Below are positions 1 through 5,492 of a DNA stretch of 5,492 nt, one piece after another (position 1 is the stretch's first letter; the number at the start of each line of letters is the position of its first letter). The translations under genes and the position numbers were made by a program. Source of the stretch: Acidobacteriaceae bacterium (GTDB taxonomy: Bacteria > Acidobacteriota > Terriglobia > Terriglobales > SbA1). The notes beneath the pieces are model-generated. The model was not told where the DNA came from and made no database searches. It saw nothing but the letters and a program-made list of their open reading frames with translations. The stretch is taken from the NCBI GenBank assembly GCA_003156615.1, contig PMHI01000357.1, positions 13,796 through 19,287 on the forward strand, in the 5' to 3' direction.

Positions 1-34
1 GACTTGCCCACGTTGGGATGGCCGATGATGGCGA
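1..34. repeat. Direct repeat copy A, P-loop of Der domain 2
   Basis: This stretch matches positions 586-619 at 29 of 34 bases by direct comparison. Both copies encode the P-loop and preceding beta strand of a Der GTPase domain, so the repeat reflects the ancient duplication of the GTPase domain and strong constraint on the motif. It is not a mobile element or attachment site. Confidence 0.85.
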
Positions 35-683
35 CCTTGGTTTCATAGACGGGCTCGGGCTCGACTTCAGCGGTTGCATCTGCGGGCTGAGACTCTTCCT
101 CCGATTCCTCTGCGCCCCCTGTGGTTCGCTCCTCGGCAGGCGGGAAAACGTCGAGCACGGCATCCAGCAGATCATCGATACCACGCCCGTGTTCAGCGGA
201 AATGGGGAACATCTCCCCGATCCCCAGGCGATGGAACTCGTCCACGATGGACGCTTGCTTTTCGGTGTCGGCCTTGTTGACGGCAAGGAAGAGCGGGCGT
301 CCAGTCTTGCGCAGCAGGCGGACCAGTTCAAGATCGGGTCCGGCGAGCGCGGCGCGGCCGTCGACTACCATGACGATGGCGGCGGCTTGATCAAAGGCAA
401 CCCGGGCCTGGCGAAAAATTTCCGAAGGAATGAAATCTTTATCGTCGGGAAGAATTCCGCCGGTGTCGATGACGCGCATGCGGCGGCCGCGCCACTCCGC
501 CTCGCCGTAGAGCCGGTCGCGGGTGATTCCGGGCTCGTCACCGACGATGGCGCGGCGCGAGCCCACAATGCGGTTGAACAGCGTTGACTTGCCGACGTTG
601 GGTCGGCCTACGATGGCGAGCGTGGGAAGGCCGGCGGCGGGGGTGGCGAAAGTACTCGTCGAGTTATACGAGGGCTGGGTCAA
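1..683 (-). CDS. der: Ribosome assembly GTPase Der (EngA), N-terminal part, cut by window start
   Basis: Der is an essential GTPase with two GTPase domains in tandem; it binds the 50S subunit during late ribosome assembly. The window holds 227 full codons of a protein that is usually about 440-500 residues. Domain 1 is complete: P-loop GRPNVGKS at residues 26-33, GITRDR switch motif at 52-57, DTGG at 73-76, NKAD at 136-139 and SAEH at 162-165. A linker rich in Glu and Pro follows (about 183-212), then domain 2 begins with GHPNVGKS, where the window ends. Two P-loops in one chain separate Der from Era and other single-domain GTPases. The start is uncertain: no ATG or GTG lies in frame near the conserved N-terminus. 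I chose TTG at 683, which leaves 20 residues before the first beta strand and sits about 30 bases downstream of a TATAAT box. TTG at 752 and ATT at 695 are alternatives. None has a strong ribosome binding site, although a GGAG lies 10 bases before the 752 TTG. The gene diverges from the helicase. Identity is certain; the start is not. Confidence 0.95.
   Translation of the reverse strand, partial: MTQPSYNSTSTFATPAAGLPTLAIVGRPNVGKSTLFNRIVGSRRAIVGDEPGITRDRLYGEAEWRGRRMRVIDTGGILPDDKDFIPSEIFRQARVAFDQAAAIVMVVDGRAALAGPDLELVRLLRKTGRPLFLAVNKADTEKQASIVDEFHRLGIGEMFPISAEHGRGIDDLLDAVLDVFPPAEERTTGGAEESEEESQPADATAEVEPEPVYETKVAIIGHPNVGK
586..619. repeat. Direct repeat copy B, P-loop of Der domain 1
   Basis: This is the partner of the copy at 1-34 and differs at five scattered positions. 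It encodes the G1 motif region of the first GTPase domain. In an assembly it could act as short internal homology within der, but nothing suggests it has a function beyond coding. Confidence 0.85.
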
Positions 684-713
684 GTGAGTGGCAATCGGTG
701 CTGACAGCCGGGA

Positions 714-2783
714 ATGTTTATTATAGAGACTCCCGTGACTTTCGGTTCCCAACCCGTGTCTGCTCCGACGCCCAGCCGCCCCGCCCCCGACGGCAGGGAG
801 CCTTCTCTTTATCAGTTCTTTGGGCCGGGCGGTGTGTTGGCGGGCACGCATCCCGCGTATGAATTTCGGCGCGGGCAGTTGCAAATGGCGCAGGCCGTCG
901 AGCAGGCGCTCGAAGAAAAGCGGCATTTGATTGTGGAAGCCGGCACGGGCACGGGAAAAACACTGGCGTACCTGATGCCGGCGATCCGCTCGGGTAAGCG
1001 CGTGATCATCTCGACCGGCACGAAGAATCTGCAGGAACAACTTTTCTACAAAGACATTCCATTTCTGGAACGGGTGCTGTTCGGCGCTCCCGGCGGCCAA
1101 GGAGAGACTTCGCGCCGGCTTTCCGTCTGCTACATGAAAGGCCGCACCAATTACCTGTGTCGCAAGAAACTCTACGACCTAACGGCAAAGCCCGTATTAA
1201 GCGGTTTGGAGGAGATTAGTAACTTTTCGGAAATTTCCAGCTGGGAGAAGATCACCCAGACTGGCGATCGCACCGAATTGGCCGGGATGGCTGAGAACAG
1301 TGCACTATGGAATAAGCTCGACGCGAGAGCCGACGCGTGTACGGGTCAAAAGTGCAGCGAATTTGGTAAATGCTTTATTACCGAGATGAGGCGGCAGGCT
1401 GCCGAAAGCGATATCGTAATCGTGAACCACCACCTTTTCTTTGCCGACCTGATGATCAAGAAAACTGCGGACAGTTCACACGATGCTGGCGTTTTGCCTG
1501 ACGCTGGTTCCGTGATTTTCGACGAGGCCCACGAACTCGAAAATGTGGCGGGAAATTATTTTGGAGTGTCCGTTAGCAACGCACGCATGGATGAACTAGC
1601 GCATGATGTCGAACAGGCGCTACGGCACAATCAGATGTATTCCAGAGGGATTTCTGGGGCGATCAGGAGTTTGCGTGATAATACGGCCTTATTTTTCTCA
1701 CTCCTGCCCATGGGAAAAGGTAGATTCGCATTTGAGAATCGGCGCGAATTCCTCGAAGAAAACGGTGAGGAATACGCGGCATTGTTGAAGTCGCTACAGT
1801 GGATTGAATCCGAGCTGGAACAGTTACCGCAAAAGCCCGACGAGGTTTTTGCCTTCTCCCGACGCGCCAATGAATTGAAAGTCCAGTTGCAGGTCTTGAT
1901 GGAAGAAAATGGACCGAATATTGTCTTTTGGATCGAGAGGCGGGGCACGCGCGGAAGCGGAGGGCAGGAACGCCATACCGTGTTTTTGCAAGCCACTCCG
2001 ATTGATGTGGCATCCATCCTAGAGACGGTATTGTTCGATAAACTCGATTGTGTTGTATTGGCTTCAGCGACGTTGGCGGTTGGAGGGGGCTTCGACTATA
2101 TCAGGCAGCGGCTTGGCCTTAAGTACGCACGAGAGTTAGTGCTGCCCTCTCATTTCGATTACGAGAACCAGGCGCTGCTGTATACGCCTGCCGACCTCCC
2201 CGATCCTCGCACTCAGGAATTTACGGCCTTGGCGGCGGAACGCATCCGGCAGTTGCTGGAGATCACTCGCGGACGCGCCTTCGTGTTGTTCACCAGCATC
2301 ACACAAATGAAAGAAATTCACAGTCGACTGTGTTCGCAGCTCCCCTTCCGTCTACTCCTCCAGGGAGACGCCCCGAGGAATGCCCTTTTAGCGGATTTCC
2401 GCATGACGCCGAACGCCGTGCTGTTTGCAACTTCGTCGTTCTGGCAGGGCGTGGACGTGCAGGGCGAGCAGTTGAGTTGCGTCATCATTGATCGCCTGCC
2501 ATTCGCGGTGCCGAGCGATCCGGTCGTAGCTGCGCGGGTGAAAGCGATCGACGCCGATGGCGGAAACGCATTCTTTCAGTATCAAGTGCCGGCAGCGGTG
2601 ATCACGCTGAAACAAGGCTTCGGACGCCTGATCCGCTCGCTGCACGATCGCGGCTTGCTGGTGCTGCTCGACAACCGCATTTTGAAGAAGCAGTACGGGC
2701 GCGTGTTTATGGAGAGCCTGCCCAATTACAAGAAGACCACGGAGATGCGGGTGGTCGAGGAGTTTTTCGGGGTACAGCACTAA
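714..2783 (+). CDS. DinG/XPD-family ATP-dependent DNA helicase with iron-sulfur cluster
   Basis: This is a superfamily 2 helicase of the DinG/YoaA/XPD type. These enzymes unwind DNA 5' to 3' and, in E. coli DinG, clear R-loops, D-loops and stalled forks. The 689 residues show RRGQLQM (52-58) upstream of Walker A EAGTGTGKT (75-83), motif Ia (STGTKN, 100-105), the DEAH box (270-273), SAT (451-453), FVLFTS (523-528), FATSSFWQGVD (571-581) and the arginine-finger motif QGFGRLIR (634-641). Cysteines 149, 209, 214 and 220 fit the four ligands of the iron-sulfur cluster; the last three have the 5- and 6-residue spacing known from E. coli DinG. The region from about 290 to 430 should be the arch insertion. 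No exonuclease domain precedes it, unlike Firmicutes DinG. The first 30 residues are Pro/Ser rich and unconserved-looking, and ATG 714 has only GGGA directly against it, so GTG 735 or 756 may be the true start. The middle of the gene is poorer in G+C than its ends. Called dinG-like rather than dinG, since YoaA-type paralogues share these motifs. Confidence 0.93.
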   Translation: MFIIETPVTFGSQPVSAPTPSRPAPDGREPSLYQFFGPGGVLAGTHPAYEFRRGQLQMAQAVEQALEEKRHLIVEAGTGTGKTLAYLMPAIRSGKRVIISTGTKNLQEQLFYKDIPFLERVLFGAPGGQGETSRRLSVCYMKGRTNYLCRKKLYDLTAKPVLSGLEEISNFSEISSWEKITQTGDRTELAGMAENSALWNKLDARADACTGQKCSEFGKCFITEMRRQAAESDIVIVNHHLFFADLMIKKTADSSHDAGVLPDAGSVIFDEAHELENVAGNYFGVSVSNARMDELAHDVEQALRHNQMYSRGISGAIRSLRDNTALFFSLLPMGKGRFAFENRREFLEENGEEYAALLKSLQWIESELEQLPQKPDEVFAFSRRANELKVQLQVLMEENGPNIVFWIERRGTRGSGGQERHTVFLQATPIDVASILETVLFDKLDCVVLASATLAVGGGFDYIRQRLGLKYARELVLPSHFDYENQALLYTPADLPDPRTQEFTALAAERIRQLLEITRGRAFVLFTSITQMKEIHSRLCSQLPFRLLLQGDAPRNALLADFRMTPNAVLFATSSFWQGVDVQGEQLSCVIIDRLPFAVPSDPVVAARVKAIDADGGNAFFQYQVPAAVITLKQGFGRLIRSLHDRGLLVLLDNRILKKQYGRVFMESLPNYKKTTEMRVVEEFFGVQH
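719..724 (+). promoter_or_regulatory. Candidate -10 box for the helicase gene (TATTAT)
   Basis: TATTAT on the plus strand overlaps the minus-strand TATAAT almost completely. If used, transcription would start near 731, downstream of the ATG at 714. The helicase would then have to start at GTG 735 or GTG 756, on a nearly leaderless message. No -35 hexamer is visible at the usual distance (around 695-702), so this is a weak call resting on one hexamer and its position in a divergent gap. Confidence 0.22.
720..725 (-). promoter_or_regulatory. Candidate -10 box for der (TATAAT)
   Basis: Read on the minus strand, the bases are a perfect TATAAT. A transcript would start near 713, about 30 bases before the TTG chosen for der at 683. 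The -35 region is poor: at a 16-18 base spacer there is no TTGACA-like hexamer, and the nearest resemblance (TTGGGA at 752-747) would need a 21-base spacer. The box lies inside the first codons of the helicase if that gene starts at 714. Confidence 0.4.
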
Positions 2784-2787
2784 GCTG

Positions 2788-2816
2788 GCACTAGCCGAAC
2801 GGCTGCGCTACCGTGC
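2788..2816. terminator. Small hairpin in convergent gap, possible bidirectional terminator
   Basis: The 44 bases between the helicase stop (2783) and the radical SAM stop (2828) contain an inverted repeat, AGCCGAACGGCT at 2793-2804, that is, four pairs around a GAAC loop. A four-base outer match (GCAC at 2788-2791 with GTGC at 2813-2816) surrounds it. There is no run of T on either side, so it does not meet the standard intrinsic-terminator pattern. Its place between two converging genes is the main reason to list it. Confidence 0.25.
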
Positions 2817-2827
2817 TTGCAACTGCC

Positions 2828-4315
2828 TCACACATACTCCCGCTCAGCCCGCCGAATCGCTCGATACCGTTCGAACACCTTCTTCTGGCTCTCCAGTCCC
2901 AGCGCGGATCGGATCGAGCTTCCCCGAAAAGTATGGAGCAGCATCTTCCAGCCCCGGGACAAAACGAATGCCGGATCATGCTTGAGTGCCACAGGGATGT
3001 GGTGAACCTTCATCCAGCGCTCGGCCTTCCAGCGCAGGAATTCCACTTCTTCGGCGGGCAAGTGTTCGGTGCGCACGACAGCGGTAGTCCCGTCGTATTC
3101 CTCGAGCCGCTCATTCATGATCAACCCTTGATCACGGAAGTCTTTCGTCATGGGCGTGCGCGGATACGGCGTTGGATGTTGAATGTAGGGCCAGTCCACG
3201 TAGCGGCGCGCGAATTCAAGGTTGGCTTCGATGGACTCGCGCGTGTCGCTGGGACTGCCCACAATCAATCCGCCGACCACATACATCTGGTTGAGGTGCA
3301 GGTAGCTGATGGCCTTCAGCGTGGCGTTGCCCGTGTTTTGTCCATTGACGCGTTCCGTGTTCTTGGCCGAGGCCTTCAGGAAGTCCAAGTCGTTTTCGAG
3401 GATATTCTCGATGCCAAGAAAAACGTAGCGGAATCCGGCGCGTCGCATCAACGGAGCGAGGGTTTCACCGTGATTCGCGATGGCCGAGGTCATCGCTTGC
3501 ACGAAGTAGTCAATTTTGTGCAGCCCCGCGGCAATAATGGCCTCGCACAAAGCCTCGAACCGTCGCACGTTCAGCGTAATGTTGTCGTCGACCAGGAAAA
3601 CGGTTCGAGCGCCGTGATCGCGGGCATCGCGAATGTCCGCCAGCACCCGGTCGAACGAATAAGTATGGAAGTTGCGCCCCCGCATTTCGATGATCGAGCA
3701 GAAACTGCAATCGAAGGTGCAGCCGCGCGAAGTCTCGATTACATCCACCTGCCGGCCCAGCAGTGTGTATCCCTTCAGCACGCGCGAATCGCGGTTCGGC
3801 GGGCGGATTTCTTTGTCTTCGAGCCGGTGCGGTGGCCGGGCCGGGTTGTGCACCCAGCTCTCGCCGTTTCGCCACGACAGGCCGCATATCCGCTCGACCC
3901 CGGAGCCCTGCTCGACTGCGCGCAACAATTCGCGGAAGGTGACTTCCCCCTCGCTGCGCACCAGGTAGTCGACGCCCATATCCTCATAAGCTTCGGGGGC
4001 AAGGCTGGGATCATATCCACCCACCACGATCTTTACTCCCGGCCGCAGGGCGCGCACCAGTTCGATAATGCGGCCCGCGGTGCGGCGCTGAAACGTCATG
4101 ATGGAGAGTCCGACGACCTCTGGGTCAAGCTCGCGAACCAGCCGGGTGACAGTTTCACGCACCTCGCGGTGAACCAGGATCAAATCAGCCACAGCCACGC
4201 GGTGATGCGGATCCACGTTTCCCGCCAGCGACGTCAGCGCACCATTGGGCATGCGGATCGCCACCGGTGGCATGTGTTCGAAAGAATCCGGCATCGACAG
4301 CAACAGGACGTTCAT
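2828..4315 (-). CDS. Cobalamin-binding-domain radical SAM protein, function unknown
   Basis: This 495-residue cytoplasmic protein looks like a class B (B12-dependent type) radical SAM enzyme, related in layout to methyltransferases and ring-forming enzymes such as BchE and the hopanoid Hpn proteins. Residues 1-130 resemble the Rossmann-like cobalamin domain: strand VLLLSMP, LDPEVVGLSIMTFQ (64-77) and VVGGYDPSLAPE (97-108). The usual DxHxxG cobalamin-ligand motif is not seen. The radical SAM core begins near residue 190, with the cluster motif CTFDCSFC (C199, C203, C206; CX3CXphiC), then FLVDDNI (240-246), FLGIEN (299-304) and PYPRTP (383-388). The last 100 residues are basic and of unknown role. 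I chose ATG 4315 because AAGGA lies nine bases ahead; the in-frame GTG at 4321 would leave only three bases. It follows the hydrolase gene in the same direction after 208 bases and converges on the helicase. The family is clear; substrate and reaction cannot be read from sequence, and no tailoring or biosynthetic neighbour is present to guide a guess. Confidence 0.9.
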   Translation of the reverse strand: MNVLLLSMPDSFEHMPPVAIRMPNGALTSLAGNVDPHHRVAVADLILVHREVRETVTRLVRELDPEVVGLSIMTFQRRTAGRIIELVRALRPGVKIVVGGYDPSLAPEAYEDMGVDYLVRSEGEVTFRELLRAVEQGSGVERICGLSWRNGESWVHNPARPPHRLEDKEIRPPNRDSRVLKGYTLLGRQVDVIETSRGCTFDCSFCSIIEMRGRNFHTYSFDRVLADIRDARDHGARTVFLVDDNITLNVRRFEALCEAIIAAGLHKIDYFVQAMTSAIANHGETLAPLMRRAGFRYVFLGIENILENDLDFLKASAKNTERVNGQNTGNATLKAISYLHLNQMYVVGGLIVGSPSDTRESIEANLEFARRYVDWPYIQHPTPYPRTPMTKDFRDQGLIMNERLEEYDGTTAVVRTEHLPAEEVEFLRWKAERWMKVHHIPVALKHDPAFVLSRGWKMLLHTFRGSSIRSALGLESQKKVFERYRAIRRAEREYV

Positions 4316-4324
4316 CAGCACCAG

Positions 4325-4329
4325 TCCTT
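4325..4329 (-). promoter_or_regulatory. Ribosome binding site deciding the radical SAM start
   Basis: AAGGA on the minus strand ends nine bases before ATG 4315, a normal spacing. It is only three bases from the alternative GTG at 4321, so it favours the ATG. A potential folded segment ends about four bases upstream of it. Confidence 0.65.
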
Positions 4330-4332
4330 ACG

Positions 4333-4379
4333 GCCTCGCAGTAATCCCGCAGAGGCGGGTTGAACCCCAGTAGCGAGGT
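4333..4379 (-). other. Potential nested stem-loop in the leader of the radical SAM gene
   Basis: On the minus strand, CCTCGC (4378-4373) can pair with GCGAGG (4339-4334), with one further wobble pair at 4379/4333. Inside lies a second stem, CCCGC (4359-4355) with GCGGG (4350-4346), around a CTCT loop. Competing pairings exist: GGGT with ACCC inside 4367-4357, and CCTC (4355-4352) with GAGG (4337-4334). The fold would sit between a possible -10 box and the ribosome binding site. It could be a control element or chance pairing in GC-rich DNA, and the large internal loops argue for caution. Confidence 0.3.
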
Positions 4380-4389
4380 GAATGGTCAG

Positions 4390-4395
4390 ATTGTA
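4390..4395 (-). promoter_or_regulatory. Candidate -10 box for the radical SAM gene (TACAAT)
   Basis: TACAAT on the minus strand lies 75 bases upstream of ATG 4315. It would give a start near 4383 and a leader of about 67 bases that begins just before the potential stem-loop. No good -35 hexamer is seen 16-18 bases upstream; TTCAGC at 4421-4416 would need a 20-base spacer. The remaining 4396-4523 stretch shows no gene. It holds one further perfect five-pair hairpin (GCAGC 4481-4485 with GCTGC 4491-4495) without a T-run, which could mark the end of the hydrolase transcript. Confidence 0.28.
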
Positions 4396-4523
4396 ACGCA
4401 GCTTGCAGTCGAAATGCTGAACCGCCCGACGTTTGGGTAGTGGCGCTTTAGCTCCGTGCCCACTTTGGTTTCCCGCGAATGCAGCCCATCGCTGCTTCGG
4501 GCCTTTGCCTGAGTGGAATCCGG

Positions 4524-5492
4524 CTATTTGTGCTCTTCCACCAACCCCGGGCTCGCCAGCACCCCCACGACAACCCCCGAAGCCTGTACCTTTGTGTGAT
4601 ACAGGCGTTCGGTGGCTTTTACGAAGTCCGAAGGCTTGGCATCGGGAATGTTTACGAAGGTTTGCGGGTTGCGGTCGGTGAGCGGGAACCATGAACTCTG
4701 AATCTGTACCATGATGCGGTGCCCGCGACGGAAGGTGTGGTTAACGTCCTGCATGGTGAAGTCGATCTGCTCGACCTTGCCGGGAGTGAAGGGCTCGGGC
4801 GTTTCGAAACTGTGGCGAAACTTTCCCCGGAAAGGCTCGCCGCGCACCAGTTGCTGATATCCACCCATGGTGAAAGCCGGCGGGGGCACGTCGGTGCGCG
4901 GCTTGTTCTTATCTTCGGGCCTGGGCTCGTCGAGCTTGCTGTCAGGGTAGTCGGTGGGATACACGTCGATCAGTTTTACATCCCAATCGGAATCCGTTCC
5001 GCTGGTCGAAACGAAGAGGCGTGGCGAGACCGGGCCGGCAATGGTCACGTCTTCCGTCAGCACCGGCGTTTCATAAACCAGAACATCGGTTCGGCTGTCG
5101 GCGAAGCGCTGATCTGAGACCATGTATTCCTGCGGCACGCTTAGCGAAACATAGTTCACAAAAGGCACGGGCTTGGCCGGATCGCTGACGTATTCGTCGA
5201 ATGCGGGCGAGTCGGAGTCGGGCGGATCGAAGGAAAGTCCGCCACCGGCGCGGAAATACAAGGTCTTCGCCTCGGCATCCTTCGGAGGCCACGCGGAATA
5301 GCGTCTCCAGACATTCGTGCCGGTTTCAAAGACGTACGCCTTAGGAAGTTTGGCGTCGCCGTTGCCTTTGAGGTATTGCTCGAAGAACGGAAACAGAATG
5401 TTCTTGCGGTAATAGTCGCCGGTATTGAACGAAAACTCGGCCCGCCCAAGGTGATCGCCATCGAAACGGGCCCAACCCCCATGTACCCAAGG
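4524..5492 (-). CDS. S15/CocE-NonD family serine hydrolase (X-Pro dipeptidyl-peptidase-like), C-terminal part
   Basis: Only the last 322 residues are present; the reading frame is open to the window edge, so the start lies beyond 5492. Family members of about 600-670 residues cleave ester or amide bonds (X-Pro dipeptides, alpha-amino-acid esters, beta-lactam side chains, cocaine) and many are exported. The visible part begins with PWVHGGW, matching the GPWxHG segment that carries the catalytic histidine, here fragment residue 4. The nucleophilic Ser and the Asp are outside the window. DYYRKN and FPFFEQYLKG (residues 26-43) follow, the usual end of the alpha/beta-hydrolase domain. From about residue 75 to the end is the jelly-roll PepX C-terminal domain, including DVLVYETPVLTEDVTIAGP, WDVKLIDVYP, FRRGHRIMVQIQSSWFPLTD and RNPQTFVNI. 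It reaches a TAG stop normally and shows no frameshift. Codon use resembles the flanking genes. Whether it acts on peptides or on other esters or amides cannot be decided from this half, and a signal peptide cannot be checked. Confidence 0.9.
   Translation of the reverse strand, partial: PWVHGGWARFDGDHLGRAEFSFNTGDYYRKNILFPFFEQYLKGNGDAKLPKAYVFETGTNVWRRYSAWPPKDAEAKTLYFRAGGGLSFDPPDSDSPAFDEYVSDPAKPVPFVNYVSLSVPQEYMVSDQRFADSRTDVLVYETPVLTEDVTIAGPVSPRLFVSTSGTDSDWDVKLIDVYPTDYPDSKLDEPRPEDKNKPRTDVPPPAFTMGGYQQLVRGEPFRGKFRHSFETPEPFTPGKVEQIDFTMQDVNHTFRRGHRIMVQIQSSWFPLTDRNPQTFVNIPDAKPSDFVKATERLYHTKVQASGVVVGVLASPGLVEEHK

Noticed and set aside
18..587. A 189-codon open frame on the plus strand opposite der
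   Set aside because: It is the complement of Der domain 1, which has all five GTPase motifs in order; no family features are seen on the plus strand.
701..727. CTGACA (701-706) with TATAGA (722-727) as a plus-strand promoter
   Set aside because: The 15-base spacer is short and both hexamers are imperfect; the overlapping TATTAT/TATAAT patch is a simpler reading.
4346..4359. CCCGC/GCGGG hairpin as an intrinsic terminator for the hydrolase gene
   Set aside because: On the minus strand the stem is followed by ATTACTG, not a T-run, and it lies only 30 bases before the next start codon.
2813..4363. A 516-codon open frame on the plus strand opposite the whole radical SAM gene
   Set aside because: The minus-strand frame has a full set of radical SAM motifs, a cluster motif and a good ribosome binding site. 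The opposite protein shows no recognisable domain and is rich in His, Arg, Gln and Ala, as expected for the complement of a GC-rich gene.
4351..4368. GGTTCAA-like word on the minus strand suggesting a tRNA T-arm
   Set aside because: No acceptor, D-arm or anticodon stem can be built around it; the word is part of a local inverted repeat.
4439..4474. Possible cobalamin riboswitch ahead of the radical SAM gene (minus-strand GGGAA at 4474-4470 and GCCACT at 4444-4439)
   Set aside because: Only these two short words resemble the riboswitch core. They are only 25 bases apart, and the intervening GGTG/AATCC-type segment and the downstream B12 box are not recognisable. A covariance search with the Rfam cobalamin model (RF00174) would settle it; a significant hit would overturn this rejection.
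4315..4692. A 125-codon minus-strand open frame spanning the 208-base gap
   Set aside because: Its first half overlaps the end of the hydrolase in another frame and it has no recognisable domain; it appears to be a chance open frame.

Overview
The window looks like a stretch of a bacterial chromosome with about 55-65% G+C. It carries four protein genes and little intergenic space. The protein sequences (a tandem-GTPase Der, a DinG-type iron-sulfur helicase, a cobalamin-type radical SAM protein and a large S15/CocE-family hydrolase) and the base composition would suit an Acidobacteriota-like soil bacterium. That placement comes from the general look of the proteins, not from a database match. 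I see no phage, transposon, CRISPR, rRNA or tRNA genes.

Layout, left to right: (1) positions 1-683, minus strand, the N-terminal half of the ribosome-assembly GTPase Der, cut by the window edge inside the P-loop of its second GTPase domain. (2) Positions 684-734, a very short divergent control region holding a near-symmetric -10-like element. (3) Positions 714 (or 735)-2783, plus strand, a complete DinG/XPD-type DNA helicase. (4) Positions 2784-2827, a 44-base convergent gap with a small hairpin. (5) Positions 2828-4315, minus strand, a complete radical SAM protein with an N-terminal cobalamin-binding-like domain. (6) Positions 4316-4523, a 208-base gap that could carry the promoter and a folded leader for the radical SAM gene. 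(7) Positions 4524-5492, minus strand, the C-terminal half of an S15/CocE-family serine hydrolase, cut by the right edge just upstream of its probable catalytic histidine.

The genes do not form an evident pathway. der and the helicase are divergent and both concern nucleic-acid or ribosome housekeeping. The hydrolase and the radical SAM gene lie in the same direction, but the 208-base gap argues against tight coupling. I found no convincing undescribed system. The points most worth a second look are the shared der/helicase promoter region with no standard der start codon, the potential RNA fold just ahead of the radical SAM ribosome binding site, the missing canonical cobalamin histidine motif in that protein, and the drop in G+C in the middle of the helicase gene.
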